Positions 31,201 through 42,033 of a stretch of DNA of 64,000 nt are shown here, piece after piece. Positions within the stretch are counted from its first letter, which is position 1, and each line of letters starts with the position of its first letter. The translations under genes and the position numbers were made by a program. The notes under the pieces are model-generated. The model did not search any database, had not been told where the DNA came from, and worked only from the letters and a program-made list of their open reading frames with translations. This stretch comes from Pseudomonas oryzihabitans (GTDB lineage Bacteria > Pseudomonadota > Gammaproteobacteria > Pseudomonadales > Pseudomonadaceae), in contig NZ_VDND01000001.1 of the NCBI RefSeq assembly GCF_007665395.1, forward strand, positions 372,001-436,000. The letters are read 5' to 3'.

Positions 31201-31369
31201 GGGGACTGGCGCCGGAGAGGCTGGCGGACACGGTGATGGTCGGGAAGTCCATCTGCGGCAAGGGCGCCACCGGCAGCAGGCGGAAGGCGATGGCCCCCAG
31301 CAGCAGCAAGGCCAGGCTCAGCAGCAGGGTCGCCACCGGCCGGGCGATGAAGGGCGCCGAGAGATTCAC
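28259..31369 (-). CDS. muxC: RND efflux inner-membrane transporter, MdtC/MuxC type
   Basis: The 1036-aa proton-driven RND transporter has twelve membrane helices and two large periplasmic loops. The N-terminus APFIARPVATLLLSLALLLLG, given here as residues 5-25, and the SKTLSKGELYDLASTV, GLVVDDAIVVLENIARH and [15 protein letters not shown] blocks are typical. It pairs with a second RND protein encoded immediately upstream (one base between the genes). That arrangement defines the MdtABC/MuxABC type with heteromultimeric B2C pumps. The operon exports antibiotics or other small toxic molecules; the spectrum cannot be read from sequence. Confidence 0.93.
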   Translation of the reverse strand: MNLSAPFIARPVATLLLSLALLLLGAIAFRLLPVAPLPQMDFPTITVSASLSGASPQVMASSVATPLERSLGTIAGISSMTSRSSQGSTQIIIQFDLDKDVNTAAREVQAAINASRNLLPSGMRQMPRYRKVNPSQAPIMVFSLTSKTLSKGELYDLASTVLAQSLSQVSGVGEVQIGGSSLPAVRIELEPRQLEHYGLALDDVRTAINNANQRRPKGAVANDEHNWQIQANDQLFKAADYAPLIIRYQDGATLRLRDVAKVSDAVEDRYNAGFYNDQSAVLLVVNRQANANIIETIAALKARLPALEAIVPASARLEVAMDRSGVIKATLHEAELTLIIAVFLVIGVVWLFLGRLRSAVIPALAVPISLVGTFAAMYLLGFSLNTLSLMALILAAGLVVDDAIVVLENIARHIDNGMAPLKAAYQGTREVGFTLLSMNVSLVAVFVAILFIGGIVEKLFREFSLTLAAAILVSLVVSLTLTPMLCARWLRPHDPATESRLQRFSERAHRRLVAGYDRTLRWALRHRRLTLLSLIATIVLNVALYVVVPKTFMPQQDTGQLIGFIRGDNALSFQVMQPKIEILRKALLADPAVASASGFVGSSGAGSGVNNAVMLIRLKPIAERQLDAQKVIERIRASAPKVPGAQLFLMADQDLRFGGRQQSTSSYEYNLLSGDVDLLETWQPKVLAALKALPELTAVDGREGSTQQITLEIDREMAKRLGVNMETVAAVLNNSFAQRQISTIYEPLNQYKVVMEINPRYAQDPTVLEQVRVITASGAQVPLAAFAHYSNSLAEDRVTHDGQFASESINFDLAPDVSLEQATRAVQRAVAAIGLPSDVQGRLGGSANIFASTVSGQPLMILGALVLVYIVLGVLYESYVHPLTILSTLPSAGVGALLAIQLTGGQFSLISMLGLFLLIGVVKKNAIMMVDLALQLERQQGLTPEEGIRQACLLRLRPILMTTMAAILGAVPLLIGDTEGAEMRQPLGLVIVGGLVLSQILILYTTPVVYLYFERLRRRVNRWRGIRTDAALDTPL

Positions 31370-31370
31370 C

Positions 31371-34300
31371 TCAGGCCGCCCTGCGCCGGCCCAGGCGTTC
31401 GCCCAGGCTGTCGAAGGCCAGGTAGATCACCGGGGTGGTGAACAGCGTCAGCACCTGGCTGACCAGCAGGCCGCCGACCATCACGAGGCCCAGCGGCTGG
31501 CGCAGCTCGGCCCCTGCCCCGGTCGCCAGCATCAGCGGCACCGCGCCGAACAGCGCGGCCAGGGTGGTCATCAGGATCGGCCGGAACCTCAGCAACGCCG
31601 CCTGGTAGATGGCCTCCTCCGGCGTGAGCCCCTGGTGCCGTTCGGCGTCCAGGGCGAAGTCGATCATCATGATGGCGTTCTTCTTGACGATGCCGATCAG
31701 CAGGATGATGCCGATCACCGCGATCAGGCCGAGGTCATTGCCGGTGAGCAGCAGCGCCAGCAGCGCCCCGATGGCCGCCGAGGGTAGCGTCGAGAGGATG
31801 GTCAGGGGGTGGATGAAGCTTTCGTAGAGCACCCCGAGCACGATGTACATCACCACCACCGCGGCCAGGATCAGCAGCAGGGTGCTGGACAGCGACGCCT
31901 GGAAAGCCGCCGCCGCGCCCTGGTAGCGGGTATTTATGCCGATCGGCAGGCCGATCTCCTGCTTGGCCGCGTCGATGGCCGCCACGGCGGCACCCAGCGA
32001 CACCCCACTGGCCAGGTTGAAGGACAGGGTCACCGCCGGGAATTGGCTGAGGTGGTTGATCACCAGCCGCGTCGGCCGCTGCTCCATCTTCACCAGGCTG
32101 GACAGGCGTACGGGCGCGCGGCTGCTGTCGGTCGTGGTGTCCGCGGTGGTGGCCGTGCCGGTACCACTGCCGTTGCTGGCGGCGTTGCCGCTGCCAGCCT
32201 TGACCCAGACCTGGTCGAGGGCATCCGGGCCCAGGCTGTCGGCGGCGGCGCTGGCCAGCACCACCCGGTACTGGTTGGCCTGGGTGTAGATAGTCGAGAT
32301 CTGCCGTTGGCCGAGGGCGTCGTAGAGGGCGTCGGTAATGGCCGAGACCTGCACGCCGAGGCGCGCCGCGGCGTCGCGGTCGATGGTCAGGTACAGCTGC
32401 AGGCCCTTGTTCTGCAGGTCGCTGGTGACATCGGTCAGTTCCGGACGCTGCTGCAGGGCCTGGGTCAGGCGCGGCACCCAGGTGTCGAGCAGGTTGGCAT
32501 CGGGGGAGTCCAGGCTGAGCTGGTATTGGGTGCGGCTGACCCGGTCCTCGACGCTGAGATCCTGTACCGGCTGCATGTAGAGGGTGATGCCGACCAGCTT
32601 GGCGACCGCGGGTCGCAGGCGGTCGATCACGTCCTGGGCGGTGACGTCGCGCTCCCCTTGCGGCTTGAGGTTGATCTGCATCCGCCCGCTGTTGAGGGTG
32701 ACGTTGTCGCCGTCGACGCCGATGTAGGACGACAGGCTGGCCACGGCAGGGTCCTGCAGCACCACCTCGGCCAGCGCCTGCTGGCGCTCGCTCATGGCGC
32801 GGAAGGAGATGGCCTGGGGCGCTTCGGTGATGCCCTGGATGGAGCCGGTGTCCTGGGCCGGGAAGAAGCCCTTGGGTACCAGCAGGTAGAGCACCGCGGT
32901 GAGCACGAAGGTCGCCACCGCCAAGAGCAGCATCAACGCCCGGTGCGCCAGCGACCAGCGCAGCGCCCGACCATAGCCGGCGATCAGGCGCTCCAGCCAG
33001 ACAAGCCGGTGCTCGCCCGCTTCCTCGCGTTTGAGCAGCCGGGCGCACATCATCGGCGTGAGGGTCAGGGAAATGACCAGCGAGATGAGGATGGCCACCG
33101 CCAGGGTGATGGCGAATTCCCGGAACAGCCGGCCCACCACGTCCTGCATGAACAGCAGGGGGATCAGCACGGCGATCAGCGAGACGGTGAGGGACACCAG
33201 GGTGAAGCCGATCTGGCGGGCGCCCTTGAGCGCGGCTTCCAGCGGACTGGCACCCTCCTCTAGGTGCCGGGAAATGTTTTCCAGCATGACGATGGCATCG
33301 TCGACGACGAAGCCGGTGGCGATGGTCAGGGCCATCAGCGACAGGTTGTTCAGCGAAAAGCCGGCCAGGTACATGGCGCCAAAGGTGCCGATCAGCGACA
33401 GTGGTACCGTGACCGAGGGAATCAGGGTGGCGCTGAAGCGGCGCAGGAAGACGAAGGTGACCATGACCACCAGCCCCACCGCCAGCAGCATCTCGTGCTG
33501 GACGTCGGTGACCGCCGCCCGGATGGTCTCGGTGCGGTCGCTGAGCACGGCGAGGTCGAGGCCTGCCGGCAGGCTTTCCTTGAGGCTGGGCAACAGCGCC
33601 TGGATCCGGTCGACGGTCTGGATGACGTTGGCACCCGGCTGGCGCTGGACATTGACCAGGATGGCGCCGCTGCGATTGGCCCAGGCCGCCAGCCGATCGT
33701 TTTCCGCGCCCTGGGCGATGGTGGCGACGTCGCCCAGGCGCAAGGCGCCGTTGTCGGCGTAATTGAGGATGAGATCGCCGTAGGCCTTGGGATCGCGCAA
33801 CTGGTCGTTGGCGTCCAGGGTGGCGACCCGCGTGGGCCCGTCGAAACTGCCCTTGGGCTGGTTGGTGTTCTCGCTGGTGACCAGGCTGCGCACGTCGGCC
33901 AGGGTCAGGTTATGGGCGGCGAGCTTGTCCGGATCGACCTGGATGCGTACCGCCGGGCGCTGGCCACCGGCCAGGCTGACCATGCCCACCCCGCTCACCT
34001 GGGCGAGCTTCTGCGCCATGCGGGTGTCGACCAGGTCGTAGAGGGTCGGCAGCGGCAGCGTCTTGGAGCTGATCGCCAGGGTCACGATGGGCGTATCGGC
34101 CGGATTGACCTTGTTGTACACCGGCGGGGCCGGCAGGTCGTTGGGCAGGAAGTTGTTGGCCGCGTTGATCGCCGCCTGCACCTCCTGCTCGGCGACCGAC
34201 AGGTCCAGTTCCAGGTTGAACCTGAGGGTGATGACCGAGGCGCCCCCCGAACTGGTCGAGGCCATCTGCGACAACCCCGGCATCTGGCCGAACTGCCGTT

Positions 34301-34502
34301 CCAGCGGCGCGGTGACGGCGCTGGTCATGACATCGGGGCTGGCGCCCGGATAGAGGGTGAGAACCCGGATGGTGGGATAGTCCACCTGCGGCAGCGCCGC
34401 GACCGGCAACAGCCGGTAGGCCAGCAGGCCGGCGATGAGCAGCGCCACCATCAACAGGGTGGTGGCCACCGGGCGCAGGATGAAGGGGCGCGAGATATCC
34501 AT
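31371..34502 (-). CDS. muxB: RND efflux inner-membrane transporter, MdtB/MuxB type
   Basis: The 1043-aa RND transporter is homologous along its length to the muxC product but distinct. It has [18 protein letters not shown] at the N-terminus, [17 protein letters not shown] in the helix 4 region, which carries the proton-relay aspartates, and [15 protein letters not shown] in the second half. A serine/threonine/asparagine-rich insertion ([20 protein letters not shown]) around residue 780 is unusual for this family and looks like a flexible loop in the periplasmic docking region. The gene is separated from the adaptor gene by nine bases and is part of the same operon. Confidence 0.93.
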   Translation of the reverse strand: MDISRPFILRPVATTLLMVALLIAGLLAYRLLPVAALPQVDYPTIRVLTLYPGASPDVMTSAVTAPLERQFGQMPGLSQMASTSSGGASVITLRFNLELDLSVAEQEVQAAINAANNFLPNDLPAPPVYNKVNPADTPIVTLAISSKTLPLPTLYDLVDTRMAQKLAQVSGVGMVSLAGGQRPAVRIQVDPDKLAAHNLTLADVRSLVTSENTNQPKGSFDGPTRVATLDANDQLRDPKAYGDLILNYADNGALRLGDVATIAQGAENDRLAAWANRSGAILVNVQRQPGANVIQTVDRIQALLPSLKESLPAGLDLAVLSDRTETIRAAVTDVQHEMLLAVGLVVMVTFVFLRRFSATLIPSVTVPLSLIGTFGAMYLAGFSLNNLSLMALTIATGFVVDDAIVMLENISRHLEEGASPLEAALKGARQIGFTLVSLTVSLIAVLIPLLFMQDVVGRLFREFAITLAVAILISLVISLTLTPMMCARLLKREEAGEHRLVWLERLIAGYGRALRWSLAHRALMLLLAVATFVLTAVLYLLVPKGFFPAQDTGSIQGITEAPQAISFRAMSERQQALAEVVLQDPAVASLSSYIGVDGDNVTLNSGRMQINLKPQGERDVTAQDVIDRLRPAVAKLVGITLYMQPVQDLSVEDRVSRTQYQLSLDSPDANLLDTWVPRLTQALQQRPELTDVTSDLQNKGLQLYLTIDRDAAARLGVQVSAITDALYDALGQRQISTIYTQANQYRVVLASAAADSLGPDALDQVWVKAGSGNAASNGSGTGTATTADTTTDSSRAPVRLSSLVKMEQRPTRLVINHLSQFPAVTLSFNLASGVSLGAAVAAIDAAKQEIGLPIGINTRYQGAAAAFQASLSSTLLLILAAVVVMYIVLGVLYESFIHPLTILSTLPSAAIGALLALLLTGNDLGLIAVIGIILLIGIVKKNAIMMIDFALDAERHQGLTPEEAIYQAALLRFRPILMTTLAALFGAVPLMLATGAGAELRQPLGLVMVGGLLVSQVLTLFTTPVIYLAFDSLGERLGRRRAA

Positions 34503-34511
34503 CGCGGCCGA

Positions 34512-35747
34512 TCAGCCCTGGGTCTTGCCGGGCTTGCGTACCGCCGGCTTGGCCGGTTCGCTGGGCGGCGCCGAGGCCCCGGTGACGATCTCCACCTCGT
34601 TGCCCTCGCGCAGCCGGTCGGTGCCTTCGGTCACCACCCGGTCCCCCGCGGCGAGGCCGTCGGTCACCACCGTGTTGCTGCCATCGTCGGGTCCGAGCTT
34701 GAGCGCCCGGACCTGGATCTTGTTGTCAGCCCCCACCACGTAGGCGAAGGTGCCATTGGAGCCGAACTGGATGGCCGCCGAGGGCACCACGAGCGCCTGG
34801 TCCAGCACCTGCTCGCGGACGCGGACGGTGACGAACTGGTTAGGGAACAGCGCCTCGTCGCCATTGGCGAAGCGGGCACGGAACTTGAGGGTGCCGGTGG
34901 CGGTGTCGATCTGGTTGTCGAAGCTCTGCAGGGTGCCCTCGGCGACCTTCTGCGTACCGCCGCGATCCCAGGCTTCGACCGGCAGCGTCTGGCCGCTGCG
35001 CGCCCGCTTGAGCAACTCGCCGAGCTGGCTCTCGGGCAGGGTGAAGACCACCGAGATCGGCTGGGTCTGGGTGATGACCGCGACCACGGTGCTGTCGTTG
35101 GCGGACAGCAGGTTGCCCCCGTCCAGCTGGCGCAGGCCGACCCGGCCGGTGATGGGCGCCTTGATCTGGGTGAAGGTCAGGTTCAGCTTGGCGTCGGCCA
35201 CCGCGGCCTGGCTGTTCTTGAGGGTGCCGCGATACTGGTTGACCAGGGCTTCCTGGGTATCCAGCGTCTGCTTGGCGATGCTGTCTTCGCGGAACAGCCC
35301 CTGGTAGCGCTTGAGGTCCAGCTCGGCATTGCGCAGCTGCGCCTGGTTCTGTTGCAGGGTGCCTTCGGCCTGCTGCAGGGCCACTTCGTAGGGCCGGGGA
35401 TCTATGGTCGCCAGCAACTCGCCGGCCTTGACCTTCTGGCCTTCCTCGAAGGCGACGCGCAGCAGCTCACCGGCCACCCGGGTACGGACGTTCACGGTGT
35501 TCAGCGCCGTCACCGTACCGATGGACTTGCGCACGATGGGAAAGCTGCGCTGGGCCACGGCCACCACCCGCACCGGGGTCGGCCCGGTCATGCCGAAGGG
35601 GGCACGGGCGCCCTTGCCCTGGGCGGACTCACCCTGCTGGCCGTGCTGGTGATACCAGTACCAACCGCCGGCGGCCGCCAGGACAACGAGGGCGAGCAGC
35701 CAGACCAGTCGGCGACGCACGGGGGAGCGGGAGGAAGAGTCGGACAT
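34512..35747 (-). CDS. muxA: Periplasmic adaptor (membrane fusion) protein, MdtA/MuxA type
   Basis: The 411-aa adaptor has an N-terminal membrane anchor (residues 14-32). It then shows a beta-barrel/lipoyl arrangement (GIVTALNTVNVRTRVAG-like region, ATIDPRPYEVALQQAEG), an alpha-hairpin with coiled-coil heptads (QQNQAQLRNAELDLKRYQ) and a C-terminal membrane-proximal domain. It bridges the RND pair and the outer-membrane channel. As first gene of the operon it carries the promoter region; the 160-bp gap to tpx shows no recognised operator. A dedicated regulator gene is not adjacent. Confidence 0.93.
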   Translation of the reverse strand: MSDSSSRSPVRRRLVWLLALVVLAAAGGWYWYHQHGQQGESAQGKGARAPFGMTGPTPVRVVAVAQRSFPIVRKSIGTVTALNTVNVRTRVAGELLRVAFEEGQKVKAGELLATIDPRPYEVALQQAEGTLQQNQAQLRNAELDLKRYQGLFREDSIAKQTLDTQEALVNQYRGTLKNSQAAVADAKLNLTFTQIKAPITGRVGLRQLDGGNLLSANDSTVVAVITQTQPISVVFTLPESQLGELLKRARSGQTLPVEAWDRGGTQKVAEGTLQSFDNQIDTATGTLKFRARFANGDEALFPNQFVTVRVREQVLDQALVVPSAAIQFGSNGTFAYVVGADNKIQVRALKLGPDDGSNTVVTDGLAAGDRVVTEGTDRLREGNEVEIVTGASAPPSEPAKPAVRKPGKTQG

Positions 35748-35836
35748 CGGAAAGTAGGTACACGCTGGGAAAGGCGGAAGATAAGCAGTAGCGAGACGGG
35801 TAACCAGCCCCTTTACTGCGATTTTACGTCAAGCAA

Positions 35837-35867
35837 AACGGGCAGACACCCAAGGCGCCTGCCCGTT
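35837..35867 (-). terminator. Terminator of tpx
   Basis: AACGGGCAG at 35837-35845 pairs with CTGCCCGTT at 35859-35867. Read on the minus strand, the stem is followed by TTTTGCTT, giving a U-rich tail downstream of tpx. Confidence 0.65.
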
Positions 35868-35909
35868 CCTGAACGACCACCGCCGGGCTTGGCGGTGGCG
35901 AGACGGCAA

Positions 35910-36410
35910 TCAGCGGAGGACGGCGAGCGCGGCCGCGTAGTCCGGCTCCTGACCGATCTCGGGGACCAGTTCGCTGTGCAGCACCTTGTCCTGCTCGTCC
36001 AGCACCACCACGGCGCGCGCCGCCAGGCCCTGCAGCGGGCCGCTGGCGAGGGCGACGCCGTAGTCCTGCAGGAATTCGGCACCCCGCAGGGTCGACAGGT
36101 TCACCACCTGCTCCAGGCCTTCGGCGCCACAGAAGCGCTTCTGGGCGAACGGCAGGTCGGCCGAGATGCACAGCACGACGGTGTTTTCCAGCTTGTCGAC
36201 TTCGCTGTTGAACTTGCGGACCGAGGTGGCGCAAGTGGGCGTATCGACGCTCGGGAAGATGTTGAGCACCTTGCGCTTGCCGGCCAGGCTGGCCAGGGTG
36301 ATGTCCTGCAGATCGCCGTTGACCAGGCTGAAGGCAGGCGCCTGCTGACCGGGCTGCGGCAGGTTGCCCTGGACGTCGACCGGGTTGCCACGCAAATTGA
36401 CGGTTGCCAT
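35910..36410 (-). CDS. tpx: Thiol peroxidase Tpx (atypical 2-Cys peroxiredoxin)
   Basis: The 166-aa Tpx has the peroxidatic Cys60 in [15 protein letters not shown] and the resolving Cys94 in QKRFCGAEG. It reduces alkyl and hydrogen peroxides using thioredoxin; family members may be periplasmic or cytosolic, and no signal peptide is visible here. The ATG at 36410 has AAGGAGC eight bases upstream. A longer in-frame reading would run into non-conserved sequence and was rejected. It lies between the pump operon and tamB on the same strand and is probably its own unit with a terminator. Confidence 0.95.
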   Translation of the reverse strand: MATVNLRGNPVDVQGNLPQPGQQAPAFSLVNGDLQDITLASLAGKRKVLNIFPSVDTPTCATSVRKFNSEVDKLENTVVLCISADLPFAQKRFCGAEGLEQVVNLSTLRGAEFLQDYGVALASGPLQGLAARAVVVLDEQDKVLHSELVPEIGQEPDYAAALAVLR

Positions 36411-36489
36411 GAACTGCTCCTTTCTCATGAGACGGGACGAGGAGTAAACACGTTTTCCGCGACCGATCAAAGCCTTGCCCGTCCCTGGG

Positions 36490-39400
36490 TCAAAAATCGC
36501 GGCGATAGAAGAAATCCAGGGAATTCGCCAGGCCACTGGCAATTTCCAGATAGAGCCGGCGGGTGAGCTGATAGCGCAAGGCGACGGTATTGGCCGAATC
36601 GAACACCCCGACCCCATAGCGTACCGACAGCCGATCGGTGAGATTGCCGGAGGCGACCACGCTGGTCTTGTCGCCGGACCCCGCGGTATCGAGCTGGAAA
36701 TTCTGGATGCCGAGCCGCTGCGCCAGGGCGCCCGCAGTACCCGAGCTGCCAGCCAGCCCGAGCGCCAGGGCCGCCTGCCCAAGTACGTTATTGTCCCCTT
36801 CGCTACCGCTGGACAGCGGTCGCCCCAGCACCAGGTAGGCCAGTGCCTGCTCCTGGCTCATGCTGGGCTCGGAGAACACCTCGATGCGCGGCTGCTGGGC
36901 GAAGCCGGACAGCCGCAGCCCGGCGGTGACGTTCTGCTCCTGCACCACCCGCACCGCCTCGACATCGATGTAGGGCTGGGCGATGGGCCCCTGGAAGAAC
37001 AGGCGGGCGCGCCTCATGGTCAGGCGCTGGCCATAGGCGTTGTACCGGCCGTTGCGCAGATTCAGTTCCCCCCGGGTGTCCAGGTTGTCGCCGATGTGCA
37101 CCTTGCCGACGATCTCGGCGGACAGGCCGAAGGCATCGAAGGTGAGCTTGTCGGCACCGACCAGCACGTCGACATCCATGGCGATCTGCATCGCCTGCTG
37201 CTTGGCCGGCGCTTCCTGGCCGACGATGACGGCGTCGTTCGAGACCTTCACCGTGGACGGCGGCAACTGCTGCACCTGGATACGCCCACGCGGCACCCGC
37301 ACCTCGCCGGCCAGGGCCAGCCGGCCATCCTTCATCAGGATCTTGAGGTTGGGCGCCACTTCCAGCTGGGCATAGGGCTCGACGTTGACCGGCAACTTGT
37401 CACCGGTGACCGCGACGTTGACATCCAGGCCCGAGGCCCAGCCAACGCTGCCCTGGATCTCGCCACGGCCCTGGGTCCCGCTGCGCCAGCCACCGTCGAG
37501 GACGGCGGTATCGCCCTGGATGCGGGCGGTCAGGCCGAGGTCCTGCAGGCGGGTCGGCACGCTGCCGCCGCCGATATCGCCGCCACTGAGCCGGAGCTGG
37601 CCATTGACCCGCGGCTGCAGCAGCGTCCCGCCCAGGTCGCCCGCACCATCGATCTTGCCTTCCAGGTGCTCGATGCCTTCGACGAAGGCCTTGCCCAGGG
37701 CCAGATTCAGGCCCTGCAACTGGAAGCGACCGGCCAGCGCCTGGTGCGGATCACGGGGATCCAGCCGAGCCTGGACATCGAGCCGGCCGAGGTCGGCACT
37801 GGTCAGGCGCACCTGGGTATCCACCTGCTGGGGTTTCAGGGCGCTGGTGACGTCCAGGCTGTCGTAGTTGAAGGTCTGCCACTGGCCTGCGGCGTCGCGC
37901 AGCTTGAGGCTGCCGCGTCCGGCCTGGAGGCGAATCTCGCCATCGAGGCCGGTCTTGGGCAGGCGCAGGTCGACGTCGCCATCGAGGCTGCCTTGCCAGG
38001 CCAGTTCCGGCGGCAGCAGCGGTTGCAGGCTGGCCAACGGGAAGGCGCGCAGGTGCCACGCCAGGCGGGTATCGGGCAGTAGCTGCTGATCGTCGCCGCA
38101 GAGGCTCGCCGTCCCCGAGCGCCAGCAATGCCGGCCCAGTTCCAGCCGGCCGTTGGCCAGCCGCTCCATACGCGCCGGATTCTGTAGCGTCCAATTCTGC
38201 CCGCTGGCGGCGACCGTACCCCGCGCGAGCTGCCCTTTCCAGTCGCCATTGTCGGCCAGGGTGCCGCCCGCCGCGAGTGCCAGGCTGACCTGGGGCCCCT
38301 TGAGCGAGAGCTCTGCCTGCTGCTGACGGCGATCGCCCTGCCCTTGCAGGCGCAGCACCCCGAAGTCGCGGCCGGCCGCCTGCAGCCCCTGGGCGGTCAG
38401 GTCCAGGGTGCCACGCTGGCGGTCGTCCAGCCGGGCGGCCAGCGCCAGACTGGCGAGGCGATTGTCGGCGTAGGCGAGCTGGCGACCGTCGAGACGCAGC
38501 TGGCCCGCGGGCGCCTTGAGGGTGCCGGCGAGATCGAGACGGCCCTCGGCACTGCCCGACAGATCGGGCCAGAGCTGCGCCAGGCGCCGCAGATCGAGTT
38601 GCAACTGTCCTTGCAGCCGCTGGTCGAGGGCGCCCTGGCCCTGGATCCGGTTGTCACCGAGGCGGATGTCCAGCTGCGACACCTGCCATTGCTCGCCGGC
38701 GCCCTTGGCCTGCGCGGCCAGCACGGCCGGCTGGTTGCGCAGGCGCCCTTTCAGATCCAGATTCGCATCCAGCTGCAGACGTCCGTCCTTGAAGGTACCG
38801 GCGCTGCGCAGCGGGCCCGCCAGGCTACCGGGCAGCTGGGCGACCCAGAACGCCGGATCCAGGCGACTCAGGTCCAACGCTACCTGCCAACTGATACCCT
38901 CGGCGAAACCCAGGTTGACCTTGCCCTCGGCGCGGCCCTGGCCGGCCTGGAGATCCAGCGACGGCAGGTTGAGCTGGGTGGTGTCGCCGCTGAAGGGCGT
39001 GGCCAGAGTGAAGGCACCCGCCGGTCCGGTAGCGGCGGCCTTGAGGTTGCCGAGATACTTACCGTCCCGATAGGCCACCTCGCCCTGCAGGCGCTGCAGA
39101 CTCACCGGTGGCTCCGCCATGGGATACAGCCGGCGCCAGGGAAAGTCACGCCAGTCCAGGGTGGCATCGGCGGCCAGTCCCTGCTGCCAGTCGAGCTGCC
39201 CGGCCAGCACCACCCGCTGCTCGGGCGTCGCTTGCAAACGCAGCGCCTTGATCCTGGCGCCCTGGGCATCGACACGGCCATCCAGATCGAGAGCCACCGG
39301 ACCGCCCTCGCCCGGCAACTGCGCCTGGCCGACCAGGGCATAACCCGTCGCCAGATCGCCGCGGGCGGTCAGTTTCAGGTCGTTCAGGCGCAGTGTCTCG

Positions 39401-40182
39401 GGCAGGCTGGCAGCCGCCTTGAAGCCATTCGCCGTGAGTTGCAGGTCGGCGGGCACCTGCTCGACCAGGGGCTGTACGGTACCGGTCAGCCGCCCCGGCA
39501 GGTAGCCACTGCTGTCGGCGGCCAGGTGCAGGGTCTTTTGCAGCTCGCCGTCGATGTTGAGCGCCAGCGACCAGGGCGCCTGGTCCGGTGCCGGCAGGCC
39601 CAGGGTGCCGCTCAGCTGCAGCGGCCAGTCGCCGCTGGGCTGCAGGTGCCCGCGGGTATCCAGCGTCAGGCCATAGGCCGCGCCAGCCAGCCGCTCGATG
39701 GCGATGCCGTCGCTTTGCCAGCGGGCTTGCACGTGCAGGTCACGCGCCTGTTCGGCCCCGTTGTAGCGGATCTCGCCCAGGCGCACCTCACCGAGCTGCA
39801 CCCGGAGCGGCAGGCCCAGCTTCGGTAAACGGATCGGGCCGCTCGCGGCTGGCGCCGGCTCGGTACTTGGCGCCTGCTCGATGGTGATCCGCGAGGCGAC
39901 CAGGGTATCGATGCACAGCTGCAAGCCGAACAGGCAGCGCGGACGCCAGGCGAAGTCGGGTTCATCGACCGTCACCCGGGTAGCGCCGCCCTCCCACACC
40001 AGTTGCCGCGCCTGCCAGTGTCCGCCCAGGCGACCCTGGAAGTCGCTGACGGTCAGGCCAGGCACCACTCCGAGCAGGGCGCGGCCGCTGGCGCCATTGC
40101 TCAACACCAGCACCAGCGCCAGGAGCAGCGCGCCCAGGGTGGCCGCTAGAAGGCCAAGAATGACTCCGCCTACCGACTTCAC
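36490..40182 (-). CDS. tamB: TamB-like inner-membrane-anchored translocation/lipid-bridge protein
   Basis: The 1230-aa protein has an N-terminal signal anchor (residues 6-28) and a very long beta-rich body. It ends in the conserved DUF490/TamB domain (last ~350 residues, with [15 protein letters not shown] and [17 protein letters not shown]). TamB spans the periplasm and works with TamA in outer-membrane protein or phospholipid transport. The ATG overlaps the tamA stop by four bases, so the two are coupled. Confidence 0.93.
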   Translation of the reverse strand: MKSVGGVILGLLAATLGALLLALVLVLSNGASGRALLGVVPGLTVSDFQGRLGGHWQARQLVWEGGATRVTVDEPDFAWRPRCLFGLQLCIDTLVASRITIEQAPSTEPAPAASGPIRLPKLGLPLRVQLGEVRLGEIRYNGAEQARDLHVQARWQSDGIAIERLAGAAYGLTLDTRGHLQPSGDWPLQLSGTLGLPAPDQAPWSLALNIDGELQKTLHLAADSSGYLPGRLTGTVQPLVEQVPADLQLTANGFKAAASLPETLRLNDLKLTARGDLATGYALVGQAQLPGEGGPVALDLDGRVDAQGARIKALRLQATPEQRVVLAGQLDWQQGLAADATLDWRDFPWRRLYPMAEPPVSLQRLQGEVAYRDGKYLGNLKAAATGPAGAFTLATPFSGDTTQLNLPSLDLQAGQGRAEGKVNLGFAEGISWQVALDLSRLDPAFWVAQLPGSLAGPLRSAGTFKDGRLQLDANLDLKGRLRNQPAVLAAQAKGAGEQWQVSQLDIRLGDNRIQGQGALDQRLQGQLQLDLRRLAQLWPDLSGSAEGRLDLAGTLKAPAGQLRLDGRQLAYADNRLASLALAARLDDRQRGTLDLTAQGLQAAGRDFGVLRLQGQGDRRQQQAELSLKGPQVSLALAAGGTLADNGDWKGQLARGTVAASGQNWTLQNPARMERLANGRLELGRHCWRSGTASLCGDDQQLLPDTRLAWHLRAFPLASLQPLLPPELAWQGSLDGDVDLRLPKTGLDGEIRLQAGRGSLKLRDAAGQWQTFNYDSLDVTSALKPQQVDTQVRLTSADLGRLDVQARLDPRDPHQALAGRFQLQGLNLALGKAFVEGIEHLEGKIDGAGDLGGTLLQPRVNGQLRLSGGDIGGGSVPTRLQDLGLTARIQGDTAVLDGGWRSGTQGRGEIQGSVGWASGLDVNVAVTGDKLPVNVEPYAQLEVAPNLKILMKDGRLALAGEVRVPRGRIQVQQLPPSTVKVSNDAVIVGQEAPAKQQAMQIAMDVDVLVGADKLTFDAFGLSAEIVGKVHIGDNLDTRGELNLRNGRYNAYGQRLTMRRARLFFQGPIAQPYIDVEAVRVVQEQNVTAGLRLSGFAQQPRIEVFSEPSMSQEQALAYLVLGRPLSSGSEGDNNVLGQAALALGLAGSSGTAGALAQRLGIQNFQLDTAGSGDKTSVVASGNLTDRLSVRYGVGVFDSANTVALRYQLTRRLYLEIASGLANSLDFFYRRDF

Positions 40183-41912
40183 AGCTCAGGTCCTATGGAA
40201 AAGTGCAGGCGAATGCCGCCGGGCTCGTCGAGACCATGGGCCAGGTCGACGCGGATCGGGCCGACCGGCGATACCCAGCGCACGCCGACGCCGACGCTGG
40301 TCTTGAGCTCGTAGTTGTTGAGATCGTTGAAGGCACTGCCCTGGTCGATGAAGGTCGCCAGCCGCCACTTGTCACGCAGCGGATACTGGTATTCCAGGCT
40401 GCCCGCGACCAGATAGCGCCCGCCCACGTAGTCTCCCTCGTCGTTTTCCGGCGACAGGGTCTGGTAGTCGTAACCGCGAACGCTCTGGTCGCCCCCGGCG
40501 AAGAAGCGCAGCGACGGCGGAATCTTGTTGTAGCCATTGGTGAGGTTGCCACCCAGTTGCAGCCGTCCGAGGAACCGATGACCGTCACCGACGGTGATCA
40601 ATCCCCGCGCCAGCGCCGTGGCGTGGATCATGTTGGCGTCCGAGAGCAGGCCCTCCTTGGCCGCCGAGACGCCGAACTGCAGCCGGTAGCCGCGATTGGG
40701 GTCGATGCGGTTGTCGCTGCGCAGCAGCGAGAAGTCCACGCCCGGCATCACCAGGTTGGAAGTGCCTTCGTCGTTGCCGAGACGGTAGTTCTCGTTCCGC
40801 CACTTGAGTGAGAGCACCCGCTCCCAGCCATTGGGAAACTTGCGATGCCATTCGGGACCCACGGTGAGCAGCTGGCTCAGGGAGTCGTCGTCGGCGATCT
40901 GCTCGTACTGGTAGCCGCCGGCGAAGCGGAACTTGTCGTTGATCGGGTCCTGCCCGGGGATGTCGTACCAGGTGGAGATGCTCTGCCGCGGCGCCGACAG
41001 CTCGGCCTCGGCACCGAGGCTGTGCCCCTGGGGATTCAGCCAATGGTTTTCCCAGGTGAATCTCAGCCGTGGACCGACATCGGTGGAGTAACCTGGGCCG
41101 AAGCCGAAGGTGCGCGGCTTGCGGGTTCTCAGGGTCACCGTCACCGGTACCTCGGCGGCACCGCTGGTCTTCGGGTAGGTATCGAGGCGGGCACCGTCGA
41201 AGAAGCCGCTGGCCAGCAGGTTGCTCTGGAAATCGGCGATCAGCTCGGAATCGTAGGGAGTGCCCTTGGCGAAGGGCACCATGCGCTGGAGCAGATCGGG
41301 ATCAAAGGGCGCATCGCCCTCGAAGGACACCTTGCCCAGCACGAAGCGCGGACCACTGTCGAACACCAGGGCGATATCTGCGAACCCGGTGGCCGGATCG
41401 ATGCGCAGCTGGTGCTGGGTGAAGGTGCCGCGGAAGAAACCATAGCGCTGCGCCTGGCTTTCGATCAGCGCCTTGGCGTCTTCGTAGAGGCCCTGATTCA
41501 GCGGCTGGCCAGGCCTGAGCCCTGCCGGCAGAGGGCGCTGGAAGGCGTGCAGCTGGCGTGCCGGGCCCTCGATGCGGATATCGACGTCGCGCAGCTTGAC
41601 CGGCTCGCCAGGCCGCACCTCCACCACCAACCGCGGCGTCTCACCCGGCTCGACCCGGGTCTCGATTTGCGCATGGTAGTAGCCCAAGGCCTGGGCAGCT
41701 TGCTCGGCCTGCCGTTCCGTCGCCGGTCGCAACCGCTGCAGACCGGCGGCGTCACGGCCTTCCACCGAACCGATGTAGGCCTGGATGTTGTCGCGCAGCG
41801 GGTTGTTGGCCGGCTCCACGCGAACGCTGACTTCGGCCGGCGCCGCCCAGGCCATGCCGTGCAGACAACAAACTCCAATCAGGGCGCGGCGTAGAGCGTT
41901 CGGCTTATTCAT
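40179..41912 (-). CDS. tamA: TamA, Omp85-family outer-membrane protein
   Basis: The 577-aa protein has a signal peptide ending near GMAWAAPAEV, three N-terminal POTRA-type domains (roughly residues 25-270) and a C-terminal 16-strand Omp85 barrel. The barrel includes the lid-loop region with YDYQTLSPEND and a terminal strand ending [12 protein letters not shown]. It is the outer-membrane half of the TAM complex with TamB encoded directly downstream. It is divergent from xthA across about 120 bp. Confidence 0.93.
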   Translation of the reverse strand: MNKPNALRRALIGVCCLHGMAWAAPAEVSVRVEPANNPLRDNIQAYIGSVEGRDAAGLQRLRPATERQAEQAAQALGYYHAQIETRVEPGETPRLVVEVRPGEPVKLRDVDIRIEGPARQLHAFQRPLPAGLRPGQPLNQGLYEDAKALIESQAQRYGFFRGTFTQHQLRIDPATGFADIALVFDSGPRFVLGKVSFEGDAPFDPDLLQRMVPFAKGTPYDSELIADFQSNLLASGFFDGARLDTYPKTSGAAEVPVTVTLRTRKPRTFGFGPGYSTDVGPRLRFTWENHWLNPQGHSLGAEAELSAPRQSISTWYDIPGQDPINDKFRFAGGYQYEQIADDDSLSQLLTVGPEWHRKFPNGWERVLSLKWRNENYRLGNDEGTSNLVMPGVDFSLLRSDNRIDPNRGYRLQFGVSAAKEGLLSDANMIHATALARGLITVGDGHRFLGRLQLGGNLTNGYNKIPPSLRFFAGGDQSVRGYDYQTLSPENDEGDYVGGRYLVAGSLEYQYPLRDKWRLATFIDQGSAFNDLNNYELKTSVGVGVRWVSPVGPIRVDLAHGLDEPGGIRLHFSIGPEL

Positions 41913-42033
41913 ACGCAGATGCTAACGGTCGTTGCGCTGTGAGACAAACGGCAGCGCAGGCGGTTCGCCGCCTCACCGTTTCGGCAGACTTCCTGCGGAT
42001 AGGCTAGGATCATCCTTTTTGCGGACGCCCCTA

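Noticed and set aside
28727..31441. Long plus-strand open frame of about 900 codons opposite muxC
   Set aside because: It lies wholly antisense to a conserved transporter gene, is extremely rich in Gln/His/Gly/Arg, has no domain pattern, and is the expected by-product of high-GC codon bias.
33264..36566. Plus-strand open frame of 1100 codons opposite muxB, muxA and tpx
   Set aside because: It spans several genuine minus-strand genes and their intergenic regions with the composition of an antisense shadow and no recognisable domain.
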